Origin: Flavobacterium pectinovorum
GTDB lineage: Bacteria; Bacteroidota; Bacteroidia; Flavobacteriales; Flavobacteriaceae
DNA: 64,000 nucleotides
Assembly (NCBI RefSeq): GCF_900142715.1
Contig: NZ_FRBX01000004.1
Coordinates: 558,001-622,000, forward strand
Reading direction: 5' to 3'
Shown: one piece after another, positions 7,866 through 15,509 of the stretch
Layout: each line of letters opens with the position of its first letter
Numbering within the stretch: position 1 is the stretch's first letter
Translations under genes and position numbers: made by a program
The notes under the pieces: generated by a model
The model's input: the letters and a program-made list of their open reading frames with translations, nothing else
The model's database searches: none
Told to the model about the DNA's origin: nothing

Positions 7866-8744
7866 ATGACAAATGAACAAAAAGCTATAAAAGCTACATA
7901 CTTTAGTATAGCCGGAAACACCTGCTTGGCCCTTATAAAAGGCTTGGCAGGTTTTTTTGGCAATTCTTACGCCTTGATTGCAGATGCTATCGAATCGACA
8001 ACAGATATATTTTCTTCTTGTCTGGTTTTATTCGGAATCAAATATTCAAATAAACCAGCCGATGAAAATCATCCTTACGGACATGGGCGCGCCGAACCAT
8101 TAATTACTTTTTTGGTTGTTGGGTTTTTAATTACTTCTGCCACTATTATTGGTTACGAAAGTATTTCTAATATTCAGTCGTCACATGATTTGCCAAAATC
8201 CTGGACACTATATGTTTTAGGCGCCATTATTATCTGGAAAGAATATTCGTTTCGATTGGTAATGAAAAAAAGCAGAGAAACCAACAGCTCTTCCTTGGCA
8301 GCTGATGCCTGGCACCATCGCAGCGATGCCATTACTTCGGTAGCAGCATTTATCGGAATTTCGTTTGCCTTGTTTATGGGTAAAGGTTATGAATCTGCAG
8401 ATGATTGGGCGGCACTTTTTGCTGCTTTTTTTATCTTATACAACAGTTATAAAATTTTCCGGCCTGCTCTTGGCGAAATCATGGACGAACATTTAAATGA
8501 TGATTTAGTCGAAGAAATTCGTGTAAAATCCTTAAAAGTAGAAGGAATTCTAGGAACCGAAAAATGTTTTATTCGTAAAGCCGGTATGAAATACCACGTT
8601 GATCTTCACGCAATAGTTTCGGCCAAAATTTCAGTAAAAGAGGGGCATGATTTGTCACACAAGCTTCAGGATACTTTAAAAGAAAAAATCCCGCAATTAG
8701 GAAATGTTTTGATACATATTGAACCGGATGATTATCACTCTTAA
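7866..8744 (+). CDS. Cation diffusion facilitator family metal transporter
   Basis: 292-residue inner-membrane CDF antiporter that exports divalent metal (Zn, Fe or similar) against protons. Six membrane segments fill residues 15-205, followed by a cytoplasmic ferredoxin-like domain (about 210-290, HVDLHAIVSAKISVKEGHDLSHKL). Transport-site residues: TM2 reads ADAIESTTDIF, giving Glu43 and Asp47 where YiiP has Asp/Asp; TM5 reads AWHHRSDAITS, giving His150 and Asp154. The loop HPYGHGRAEPL (69-79) is the usual CDF metal-binding loop. The Glu43 variant may shift metal preference, which cannot be decided from sequence alone. Confidence 0.93.
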   Translation: MTNEQKAIKATYFSIAGNTCLALIKGLAGFFGNSYALIADAIESTTDIFSSCLVLFGIKYSNKPADENHPYGHGRAEPLITFLVVGFLITSATIIGYESISNIQSSHDLPKSWTLYVLGAIIIWKEYSFRLVMKKSRETNSSSLAADAWHHRSDAITSVAAFIGISFALFMGKGYESADDWAALFAAFFILYNSYKIFRPALGEIMDEHLNDDLVEEIRVKSLKVEGILGTEKCFIRKAGMKYHVDLHAIVSAKISVKEGHDLSHKLQDTLKEKIPQLGNVLIHIEPDDYHS

Positions 8745-8785
8745 AGGTTCTAAGATGCTGAGATTCTAAGTTTCTAAGATTTTAT
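8744..8785. repeat. CTAAG-family repeat copy
   Basis: AGGTTCTAAGATGCTGAGAT followed by TCTAAGTTTCTAAGATTTT, a single arm of the family described at 6276-6465. It begins at the CDF stop codon. Confidence 0.6.
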
Positions 8786-8796
8786 ATGCTTTGCGA

Positions 8797-8829
8797 ATCT
8801 TTGTCAAAATTTTAAACTTTGACAAAGAT
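8797..8829. repeat. ATCTTTGTCAAA inverted repeat
   Basis: ATCTTTGTCAAA (8797-8808) and TTTGACAAAGAT (8818-8829) form a perfect 12-bp stem with a 9-nt loop. It is the same family as the 33-nt palindrome at 38821-38853. Confidence 0.7.
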
Positions 8830-8839
8830 GAAAATTACA

Positions 8840-8875
8840 AAATCCGTTTATTCTTAATGAGTAAACGGATTTTTT
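8840..8875 (+). terminator. Rho-independent terminator after the CDF transporter gene
   Basis: AAATCCGTTTA and TAAACGGATTT form an 11-bp stem with an 11-nt loop, followed by a run of T. It lies about 95 nt beyond the stop codon. Confidence 0.75.
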
Positions 8876-8877
8876 AT

Positions 8878-8975
8878 TTGGGCGTTCCCTTCGGTCGGGC
8901 TATCCGCTATATCTTTTTATTTTTAAAGAAAAAATAAAAAGGATACCGCTTCTATCCCTAACGCGATCTCAGGTA
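8878..8975. repeat. GGGCGTTCCCTTCGG intergenic element
   Basis: The segment starts GGGCGTTCCCTTCGGTCGGG, has CTATCCGCTATATC, an A/T-rich middle with complementary TTTTTATTTTTAAAG / AAAAAATAAAAAGG, then ATACCGCTTCTATCCCTAAC. It has a GC-richer rim than its surroundings and looks like a non-coding mobile repeat. Only one copy is in this window. Confidence 0.5.
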
Positions 8976-9010
8976 AATAGAAGTTTAAAGCTTTTAATTT
9001 ACATATAGTT

Positions 9011-9127
9011 TTGTCACTTCGACGGAGGAGAAGTCACCTCCAGAGAGCAACGAACTGTAACTCCGCAATCAAAATCGCCAATCTTTGTCGAATTACTAAC
9101 GAAGATCCCTCGTTCCTCGGGATGACA
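9011..9127. repeat. TGTCAcTTCGACGgAGGAG repeat, degenerate copy
   Basis: TTGTCACTTCGACGGAGGAG and CCAGAGAGCAACGAACTGTA at the left and TCGTTCCTCGGGATGACAAG at the right match in order the parts of the perfect inverted repeat at 53894-53981. This copy is longer and decayed. It occupies the last part of the 433-nt gap between the CDF gene and the DUF5686 gene, in which I find no gene. Confidence 0.6.
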
Positions 9128-9177
9128 AGATTGTGAAAATTTAAGATCTGTTCAATCTGCCAAATCTGCGTGAAATA

Positions 9178-11667
9178 TTAATCAAGGACATTCAAAATCT
9201 TCAACCCAAATACAACACCATTTTGTTGAATTCCACTTTGATAAGAATGAACATAATCAACTCTGAACAATTTAAATTTTCCGAAACCCAAATTATCCAG
9301 ACCAACCGTAAATTCAGAATAAGGCTTTCTGCCGGGAATTGCTAAGGAATGAAAACCAAGATTCATTGTTGATTTTAGTAAATTCAGTAACGGAATTTTA
9401 TTCATAATAAACCCGGTATCATTGTATTCCAGATGGTTTTCAAAGTAACTGTCGTTTGTACTATTGTTGTAATAAGGCATTAAATTAAAAACATTCAAAT
9501 AACGGTCAGTTGTTCCAATATGGGTTTGGTTTCCGTTAAAATGTCTGTAATCGATAAAAGAAATATTTTCGGCATTATAGAATTTCCCGGCTCTCAAATT
9601 CATTCCTAAAATTCCTTTATTTCCTAGTGATAAATCATATTGAACAGATGCGCCGATTCTTTCAAATTCATATTTTTTTTCGCTCGCAGCAAAAGCTTTT
9701 TCAAACACTAAAAATACAGTTGGATATTTGTCATCTTTAAAATTATATCTTCCGTCTGGTCTTGAAATATATTTATTTCCAAAATTAATTCGTGCAGTCA
9801 ACGCAGCTTTAAATAAATGATGCTGATCAAAAGCAGGAGTGTCGAAATCATTTGGCGCAAGCGGATTATTAGACGAATAAAAATCATCTCTTTTGAAGAA
9901 CGAATAATCTGTTGTATTAAAAAGTGGTTTTCGTTGCTCATACGCCAATTTTCCATTCAAGTTTATTCCGTTTGCAACATCTTGTGCATAATTTATCTGA
10001 GCAAATTCAAGATTGTACAACTTTATATAATTGTCTTTAAAGAATAGGGAACTGATAGAATTTACAAATTTACTTATCGGTTCTGCGGCATTAAATTGGG
10101 CCACTTTCGTTCCTCCGGAAATGCCAATTGTAGCATAATTGATATTGTTGAATTTATGATTGAATTCTCCAATAACACGAAAACGCTCATCAGAAAAACC
10201 ATAATTAAAAATAGTTTTCACAGAAGTACTTTTTCCTTCCTCTTCGTTCCATTTTTTGAAAGAGAAACCGGAATCCAGATTAAATCCCTGAACCGTATTA
10301 AAACTCAAAGAAGTAATATTTAATAAACCATCGTAACTAAAAGAGTATTTTTTGAAAGTATTTTTATAATCGTAACCCGCTAAAATATCCCAAACTTTAA
10401 ATTTGTTATTTTTTGCATCAACAGAATCGGTATATTTTTGAGATTTTCGAATGATTAGTAAACTGTCTTTTTTTGTATAATCCGCGCTTTCTTCAATCGT
10501 TAACGGAATAGGACGAATTTCATTCCAGAAGGCATTATCTTTTTTATTGGCATTGGCTTCAAAAGCAACAATTTCATTGGTAAAAGTTTTCTTTTCGAAT
10601 GAATCCGGAAATTCATAATTCGAATAAATATAATTGAATTGTCCTGAGAATTTTACACCAAAAATACCGGCATTAAAAGAAAGTGTCTGTGCGTTTTTAG
10701 ACCAGATTTTGTTTGTAGCATTATAATTAAAGCTCTGTTTTAAAGTCATTACCTCAGTAAATTCATTTTTCATTCGGTAACCTTTTATATCAAGATCAAT
10801 TGCATAAATAGCAAAACTGTCATCAACAATATAAATGTAACCTTCAAAAACAGGTTCTTTATCACGTTTTGGGATTACTTTTATTTTATTGATTTCCTGA
10901 TTATTGGAGTCAAAAAAAGTTCCTTCTAGTTTGTATTTGTAGTAATTAAAAGCATTGTCGGCAATAGGAGAGATAAGTCTGACATCAAAATCTAAAGTAT
11001 TATCATAAAAATCATAATAAGACAAAGAGGCAGTATTATAGCTATAACCTTTATTGTTTCCTGAAATTCGCGAAGCAATAATTTTCTCTTTTAGTTTATT
11101 GGGTTTTTCAAAAGTAATTTTTGAAACGGTCTCAGATAAATACAAAATCCCGGTTCCCGTCGAATCCAGGTTAGAAGCCATATCATCGCCAAGATCTACT
11201 TTTTGTCCCAGGATTTTTTTAGGCAAATCTTTAACCTTAAACATACCTTTCGAATAAAAATCGGCTGTATATCGGGAAGTCTTTTGAGAGTTTTCTTTTT
11301 TGTTTGCAATTGCATTTTTTATAATGGCATTTGCAGGATTGTTCTTCGGGTCAATTACAACCTCGTTTAATGTAAAACTTTCCTCTAGCATTTTTACGTC
11401 CAAAGTAATTGTTTTAGAATCTGTAGAAACTGTGATTTTCTGAGTTTTAAACCCCAGGTATTGAAAAATGATTCTGTTTTTTCCTGTTTCTTTTACGTTA
11501 AGCTGATATTTTCCTTGCTCGTTTGAGGTTGTTCCTGTGTATGTGTTTTCTTCAAAAACAGAAACAAAAGGCAACGGATTTCCTTTTTCATCGGTAACAG
11601 TTCCTTTGATTTGAGCAAAATTGGTAATAGAAAAAAATAAAAAGGCAAGTAAAATGTAATTTTTCAT
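9178..11667 (-). CDS. DUF5686 outer-membrane protein with carboxypeptidase-regulatory-like domain
   Basis: 829 residues with a signal peptide (hydrophobic core YILLAFLFFSI, cut near residue 18-19). Residues about 20-100 form the CarboxypepD_reg-like beta domain (IKGTVTDEKGNPLPFVSVFE...GKYQLNVKETG) also found at the start of TonB-dependent transporters. The rest matches the large DUF5686 family of Bacteroidota, predicted beta-barrel proteins of the outer membrane, and ends in an aromatic strand (GVVFGLKILNVLD). There is no plug domain, so it is not a normal TonB-dependent receptor. Substrate and role are unknown. It stands alone. Confidence 0.85.
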   Translation of the reverse strand: MKNYILLAFLFFSITNFAQIKGTVTDEKGNPLPFVSVFEENTYTGTTSNEQGKYQLNVKETGKNRIIFQYLGFKTQKITVSTDSKTITLDVKMLEESFTLNEVVIDPKNNPANAIIKNAIANKKENSQKTSRYTADFYSKGMFKVKDLPKKILGQKVDLGDDMASNLDSTGTGILYLSETVSKITFEKPNKLKEKIIASRISGNNKGYSYNTASLSYYDFYDNTLDFDVRLISPIADNAFNYYKYKLEGTFFDSNNQEINKIKVIPKRDKEPVFEGYIYIVDDSFAIYAIDLDIKGYRMKNEFTEVMTLKQSFNYNATNKIWSKNAQTLSFNAGIFGVKFSGQFNYIYSNYEFPDSFEKKTFTNEIVAFEANANKKDNAFWNEIRPIPLTIEESADYTKKDSLLIIRKSQKYTDSVDAKNNKFKVWDILAGYDYKNTFKKYSFSYDGLLNITSLSFNTVQGFNLDSGFSFKKWNEEEGKSTSVKTIFNYGFSDERFRVIGEFNHKFNNINYATIGISGGTKVAQFNAAEPISKFVNSISSLFFKDNYIKLYNLEFAQINYAQDVANGINLNGKLAYEQRKPLFNTTDYSFFKRDDFYSSNNPLAPNDFDTPAFDQHHLFKAALTARINFGNKYISRPDGRYNFKDDKYPTVFLVFEKAFAASEKKYEFERIGASVQYDLSLGNKGILGMNLRAGKFYNAENISFIDYRHFNGNQTHIGTTDRYLNVFNLMPYYNNSTNDSYFENHLEYNDTGFIMNKIPLLNLLKSTMNLGFHSLAIPGRKPYSEFTVGLDNLGFGKFKLFRVDYVHSYQSGIQQNGVVFGLKILNVLD

Positions 11668-11684
11668 AGAGGCTTTTTCTCTAA

Positions 11685-11692
11685 CAAAAATA
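11685..11692 (-). promoter_or_regulatory. Putative -7 box of the DUF5686 gene
   Basis: The minus strand reads TATTTTTG (TAnnTTTG), 18 nt upstream of the ATG. No clear -33 box. Confidence 0.35.
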
Positions 11693-11756
11693 GGATATGT
11701 TGAGACTGAGCTTATTAAAAATTTGTTAAATTGCTATCAGGCGTAGTACTTTAGAC

Positions 11757-11832
11757 ATAGCCAACGGTTTCAACCGTTATGGCACACATGTATTTTTACG
11801 ATCAGTATCCCACGGTTGAAACCGTGGGCTAT
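11757..11832. repeat. ATAGCC-ACGGTTTCAACCGT inverted repeat
   Basis: The left arm (11757-11777) and right arm (11809-11832) match over about 21 nt with one difference. Each arm is itself palindromic (ACGGTT-TCA-ACCGT), so several hairpins compete. It is non-coding and lies between aroQ and the DUF5686 gene. Confidence 0.75.
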
Positions 11833-11896
11833 ATTTGAAAATAATATGATTTCAGAGATGAAAGGAATATTGAGTTTTCCCTTCGATTAAAATATT

Positions 11897-12310
11897 TTAC
11901 AAGAAAGACTGAATCGCTAATTCGTAGCTTTTTAATCCAAAACCTAAAATAACACCTTTGGCATTTCCGGATAAATACGATTGATGTCTGAAACTTTCGC
12001 GTGCGTACGTATTCGAAATATGCACTTCGATAACCGGAGTTGTAACGGCTTTAATCGCGTCGCCTAAACCTATAGAAGTATGTGTGTATGCGCCGGCATT
12101 TAAAATGATTCCGTCAAATGTAAAACCAACTTCCTGAATTTTCCCTATCAATTCACCTTCAATATTGCTTTGATAATAAGTAAGTTCAACGTTTGGAAAT
12201 TTATGTTCGAGTCTTTCAAAATAATCTTCAAAAGTTTCACTTCCGTATACTTCAGGTTCTCTTTTTCCTAAAAGATTCAAATTCGGTCCGTTGATTATAG
12301 CGATTTTCAT
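11897..12310 (-). CDS. aroQ: Type II 3-dehydroquinate dehydratase
   Basis: 137 residues, the usual short dodecameric AroQ. It dehydrates 3-dehydroquinate to 3-dehydroshikimate in the shikimate pathway. Signature elements are all present: GPNLNLLGKREPEVYG with Arg17 and catalytic Tyr22, ILNAGAYTHTSIGLGDA with the Asn/His pair, and EVHISNTYARESFRHQSYLS containing the second His and Arg residues. The gene is monocistronic on the minus strand, with a barrel-protein gene upstream on the same strand. Confidence 0.96.
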   Translation of the reverse strand: MKIAIINGPNLNLLGKREPEVYGSETFEDYFERLEHKFPNVELTYYQSNIEGELIGKIQEVGFTFDGIILNAGAYTHTSIGLGDAIKAVTTPVIEVHISNTYARESFRHQSYLSGNAKGVILGFGLKSYELAIQSFL

Positions 12311-12402
12311 ATTTAAGTTATTTTGAAAAATCTAGACTTTTTAACCCATATAAGTAATACAAGTTCAATTAATCTAAAGTTAGTTTTTTATTGAGATTGA
12401 AT

Positions 12403-12450
12403 TTTGCAATTGACATTGACATTGATTTTTTGCAATTGCCATTGCCATTT
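12403..12450. repeat. Short tandem TTGACATTGACATTG / TTGCCATTGCCATTTG
   Basis: Two degenerate copies of TTTTGCAATTGnCATTGnCATT with 6-nt internal repeats (TGACAT, TGCCAT). Simple-sequence DNA, no coding meaning seen. Confidence 0.5.
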
Positions 12451-12470
12451 GAACTTTGTAAAAATAAAAA

Positions 12471-12495
12471 AACCGTTCTAATTAACAGAACGGTT
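12471..12495 (-). terminator. Terminator of the barrel-protein gene
   Basis: AACCGTTCT and AGAACGGTT form a 9-bp stem with a 7-nt loop. On the minus strand a long T-run follows, as expected for the gene ending at 12520. Confidence 0.8.
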
Positions 12496-12519
12496 TTTAT
12501 AAAAGTATGTGATATTATT

Positions 12520-13077
12520 TTAGAACATAAATCCGGCTGACAATTGTACTGTAGAGTTTTTAATATCAGCATTTTTTGAAGCTTCTGTTAAACCTAAACC
12601 ATAACGCCCCTGAACAAAAAAGTTTTTGGTGATTTTATATCCTAAACCGGCATTAAGCCCAAATTCGAATGTTTCTCCATCTTCAACATCAAAGTCATTT
12701 TTTTCACTTACTAAAAATGATGCTTGTGGACCAACTTCGAGACTAAATGAATCTGTTAAATAAAACTTAGCCATTACAGGAATAGAGATATAACCTAATT
12801 CGTTTTTAAATTCAGTAACCGCATTTTTGTACGTTGCTCCCTGAGTTGAGTACAAAAGCTCCGGTTGAACAGAAAATCGTTCTAGTAGTTTAATTTCTGC
12901 AACTAAACCTGCGTGAAAACTTGTGATGCCTTCTCTATCAAAATTTTGTTCTGGAAACGCGTCTCCGGTTTGGCTTGCAAAATTTACCCCGCCTTTAACA
13001 CCTATTTGTAACAATTGTGCCTGAATTGTAGCTGATGTTGCCATGAACAATACAGCTGCTAAAAGTATTTTTTTCAT
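12520..13077 (-). CDS. PorT-like outer-membrane beta-barrel protein
   Basis: 185 residues with a signal peptide (ILLAAVLFMATSATIQAQ). The mature part begins LQIGVKGGVNFAS and has the repeated amphipathic strands of the small porin/PorT family: FHAGLVAEIKL, FSVQPELLYSTQG, GYISIPVMAKFYL, FSLEVGPQASFLV, FEFGLNAGLGYKI, and a final aromatic strand TVQLSAGFMF. It is a paralog of the three plus-strand genes at 13.4-15.4 kb, sharing the SVQPELLYSTQGA and EVGPQ words, but is inverted relative to them. Role unknown; such eight-strand barrels may be structural. Confidence 0.85.
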   Translation of the reverse strand: MKKILLAAVLFMATSATIQAQLLQIGVKGGVNFASQTGDAFPEQNFDREGITSFHAGLVAEIKLLERFSVQPELLYSTQGATYKNAVTEFKNELGYISIPVMAKFYLTDSFSLEVGPQASFLVSEKNDFDVEDGETFEFGLNAGLGYKITKNFFVQGRYGLGLTEASKNADIKNSTVQLSAGFMF

Positions 13078-13300
13078 AGAATACGTTTTTAAGATTAAAA
13101 TTGTTTTATACTATTAAAACTACGTATTCTTCATTTTATTGCTTTTATATTTCGGATACAATAATTAACAGAATTCACATTTCTGCTAATATTAACAATT
13201 TTTCGAAATTTTAAATTTTAAGACATTAGAATTGGTTTATAACACATTAACGATTTAGAGAGCTTTATTTAACATGACTTTATCTATAATAACTAACATT

Positions 13301-13348
13301 ATTTGTTAAAAAACAAATTAATTTTTATCAAGTAAAGTTTTATATTTG
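13301..13348 (+). promoter_or_regulatory. Porin promoter with 18-bp palindrome and -7 box
   Basis: The palindrome ATTTGTTAAAAAACAAAT (13301-13318) is followed 40 nt after its start by TATATTTG (13341-13348), a perfect TAnnTTTG. The ATG lies 36 nt after the start of the box. The same palindrome, at the same 40-nt offset, precedes the next paralog. Confidence 0.65.
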
Positions 13349-13376
13349 ATTATTAATTTTAACCAAAACAAATAAA

Positions 13377-13961
13377 ATGAGAAAAATTATTTTATCTGCA
13401 ATTGCAGTAATGGCATTTGGATTCGCAAATGCTCAGGAAACAAGATTTGGAGTAAAAGGAGGAGTGAACCTTTCTAATATCGTTGGTGGGGATGTTGACG
13501 GCACAAAATCACTAGTAGGGTTTCATGTTGGAGGTTTTGCCGAAATCAAAATAGCGGACAAGTTTGCCATTCAACCAGAGCTTTTATATTCTGCACAAGG
13601 AAGTACATTGGAAGCTGGACCATTTTTTGGTGATGTTGATGTTAAATTAAATTATTTGAATATTCCTGTTTTAGCTAAATACTATATTGTGCCAAAATTT
13701 AGTGTTGAAGCTGGTCCGCAACTTGGAATTTTATTATCAGCAAAATCTGATGGTGAAGATGTTAAAGATGGTTTTAAATCTGTCGATTTTGGATTTAATG
13801 TAGGTGCTGGATTCCACTTTACTGAAAATCTTTCTATCAATCTTCGTTACACAATTGGTATATCTCCTATTGCTGAAGATGCAGATATTGATGATGAAGA
13901 AGACTATTACGATAGCGCTAAAAATAGTAACCTTGCATTGTCTTTAGCATATAAATTCTAA
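13377..13961 (+). CDS. PorT-like outer-membrane beta-barrel protein
   Basis: 194 residues. Signal peptide (core IILSAIAVMAFGFA, cut after NAQ near residue 19), then TRFGVKGGVNLSNIVG and alternating strands with the shared words FAIQPELLYSAQGS, LNYLNIPVLAKYYI, FSVEAGPQLGILLS, VDFGFNVGAGFHF and the terminal LALSLAYKF with the C-terminal Phe typical for BamA recognition. An acidic loop DADIDDEEDYYD lies before the last strand. First of three tandem paralogs. Outer-membrane location is secure; channel activity is inference. Confidence 0.88.
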   Translation: MRKIILSAIAVMAFGFANAQETRFGVKGGVNLSNIVGGDVDGTKSLVGFHVGGFAEIKIADKFAIQPELLYSAQGSTLEAGPFFGDVDVKLNYLNIPVLAKYYIVPKFSVEAGPQLGILLSAKSDGEDVKDGFKSVDFGFNVGAGFHFTENLSINLRYTIGISPIAEDADIDDEEDYYDSAKNSNLALSLAYKF

Positions 13962-13984
13962 AATATTTATTTTTAAAATTTAAG

Positions 13985-14012
13985 AAAAGTCTTTCATATT
14001 TGAAAGACTTTT
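13985..14012 (+). terminator. Terminator after the first plus-strand porin gene
   Basis: AAAAGTCTTTCA and TGAAAGACTTTT form a 12-bp stem with a 4-nt loop. Confidence 0.75.
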
Positions 14013-14071
14013 CTCGTTATATTGAGTTAGTAGTTATTTATTTTAACATAATTGCCCCTAATTATTAAATT

Positions 14072-14119
14072 ATTTGTTAAAAAACAAATCCTTTTACACT
14101 AACTATAGTTTTATATTTG
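14072..14119 (+). promoter_or_regulatory. Duplicated porin promoter with 18-bp palindrome and -7 box
   Basis: ATTTGTTAAAAAACAAAT (14072-14089) and TATATTTG (14112-14119) repeat the arrangement at 13301-13348 with identical spacing. The leader AATTTTAACCA...CAAATAAAATGA is also conserved between the two genes. Confidence 0.65.
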
Positions 14120-14148
14120 CCACTGAATTTTAACCATAAACAAATAAA

Positions 14149-14715
14149 ATGAAGAAAATTATTCTATGTGCTATTGCAATAATGGCATTTGGGTTTGCAA
14201 ATGCCCAAAAAACTAGATTTGGAGTAAAAGGTGGTCTTAACATCGCTACTATTGGTGGTGCTAATGAGGCTAATGCATTAATTGGTGTTCAATTAGGTGG
14301 TTTTGCTGAGATTAATGTTTGGAAAAAATTATACATTCAGCCAGAACTTTTGTTTTCTACACAGGGAGCTAAATTTGAATATTATGGTGAGCGCGACCAA
14401 ACCGTAAATTTAAACTATATCAATATTCCTGTAGTAGCTAAATATTACATTACAAAACAATTTAGTGTTGAAGCTGGACCACAACTTGGATTATTGGTTT
14501 CTAGTAAAAATATTCAAGATGAAAAATCAGTTGATGCTGGTTTTAATTTAGGAGCAGGATATAATTTTACAGATAATTTCTCTGTGGGTATTCGTTATAC
14601 TATTGGTTTAACAAGCATTTACGATAACAACGATTATTATGATAATGATGGTTATTACTATAATGATAGATATACAAATAACGTTTTAGCATTAACTGCT
14701 GCATACAAATTCTAA
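14149..14715 (+). CDS. PorT-like outer-membrane beta-barrel protein
   Basis: 188 residues, close paralog of the preceding gene (shared signal peptide MAFGFANAQ, TRFGVKGGLNIATIGG, LYIQPELLFSTQGA, YINIPVVAKYYIT, FSVEAGPQLGLLVS, AGFNLGAGYNF, LALTAAYKF). The last surface loop is tandem-like and Tyr/Asn/Asp rich (YDNNDYYDNDGYYYNDRYTNN), unlike its neighbours, which suggests divergence of an exposed loop. The promoter is duplicated from the upstream gene. Confidence 0.88.
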   Translation: MKKIILCAIAIMAFGFANAQKTRFGVKGGLNIATIGGANEANALIGVQLGGFAEINVWKKLYIQPELLFSTQGAKFEYYGERDQTVNLNYINIPVVAKYYITKQFSVEAGPQLGLLVSSKNIQDEKSVDAGFNLGAGYNFTDNFSVGIRYTIGLTSIYDNNDYYDNDGYYYNDRYTNNVLALTAAYKF

Positions 14716-14737
14716 TATTTTTTTAGAATATTTAAAT

Positions 14738-14766
14738 AACCTTCCCTAATCCGGAAGGTTTTTTTT
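14738..14766 (+). terminator. Terminator after the second plus-strand porin gene
   Basis: AACCTTCC and GGAAGGTT around CTAATCC, then six or more T. The word AACCTTCCCTAATCC recurs in the next porin terminator. Confidence 0.85.
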
Positions 14767-14795
14767 ATCGAATTCTTATTTTGAGAGAAAAAAGC

Positions 14796-14803
14796 TACAT
14801 TTG
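14796..14803 (+). promoter_or_regulatory. Putative -7 box of the third porin gene
   Basis: TACATTTG matches TAnnTTTG, 20 nt before the ATG. The 18-bp palindrome of the other two porin promoters is absent here. Confidence 0.45.
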
Positions 14804-14823
14804 TTTTCGTAAAATAGAAAGAA

Positions 14824-15447
14824 ATGAAGAAGATTATTTTATCTGCTATTGCAGTTATGTTATGTGGTTTTGCAAATGCTCAAGATGTTAAAGTAGGAAT
14901 AAAAGGCAGTTTAAACTTGTCAAGCTGGGCTGGAGATACTCGTGGACTGAATTTAAGACCAATGTTTGGAGTCAATATCGGTGCTCTAACCCAAATCAAA
15001 TTATCTGATAAATTCGATATTCAACCTGAGGTTTTGTATTCTAATCAGGTTACAAAAATGAAAAATGCTGGGACCAATGTATTTGGTGTTTATGATACAG
15101 GAGATATTAAATGGAATCTTTCCTATGTAAATGTGCCAGTTCTCTTTAAATATTCTCCAGATGAGAAATCTTTTATTGAAGCCGGACCACAAGTTGGATT
15201 TTTAACATCGGCAAAAACATCAGCTAAATTAACTCAATATAGTCCAATTGTAAAAGAAGATGTTAAAGAAGCGTTTGAATTTATTGATTTTGGTTTTGTT
15301 ATTGGTGTTGGTTATAATATTAATCAGCATTTAATGGCTGATCTTCGGTATAATATCGGTTTATCAAATATTGCAAAAACTGAATCTGGAGACGATACAA
15401 AAATCCGTAATAGTGTTTTGGCGTTATCTCTCGCTTACAAGTTCTAA
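14824..15447 (+). CDS. PorT-like outer-membrane beta-barrel protein
   Basis: 207 residues, the most divergent of the three tandem paralogs. Signal peptide (IILSAIAVMLCGFANAQ), then VKVGIKGSLNLSSWAG, FDIQPEVLYSNQV, LSYVNVPVLFKYS, SFIEAGPQVGFLTS, FEFIDFGFVIGVGYNI, HLMADLRYNIGLSN and the terminal LALSLAYKF. Loops are longer than in the siblings. It has its own promoter box and a terminator copied from the preceding gene, so each paralog appears to be a separate transcription unit. Confidence 0.87.
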   Translation: MKKIILSAIAVMLCGFANAQDVKVGIKGSLNLSSWAGDTRGLNLRPMFGVNIGALTQIKLSDKFDIQPEVLYSNQVTKMKNAGTNVFGVYDTGDIKWNLSYVNVPVLFKYSPDEKSFIEAGPQVGFLTSAKTSAKLTQYSPIVKEDVKEAFEFIDFGFVIGVGYNINQHLMADLRYNIGLSNIAKTESGDDTKIRNSVLALSLAYKF

Positions 15448-15456
15448 TATCATAAA

Positions 15457-15483
15457 ACCTTCCCTAATCCCGAAGGTTTTTTA
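15457..15483 (+). terminator. Terminator after the third porin gene
   Basis: AACCTTC and GAAGGTT around CCTAATCCC, followed by T-run. Nearly identical to the terminator at 14738. Confidence 0.8.
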
Positions 15484-15509
15484 TGCTAAAAATGTTTTAC
15501 TTTGTAAAT

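Noticed and set aside
9817..10323. Open frames on the plus strand inside the DUF5686 gene
   Set aside because: They are antisense to a well-supported gene, show no family, and have no promoter or signal.
15483..15509. Nine-codon extension of XerD
   Set aside because: It begins inside the porin terminator hairpin region; the ATG at 15510 gives 298 residues, the XerD length.
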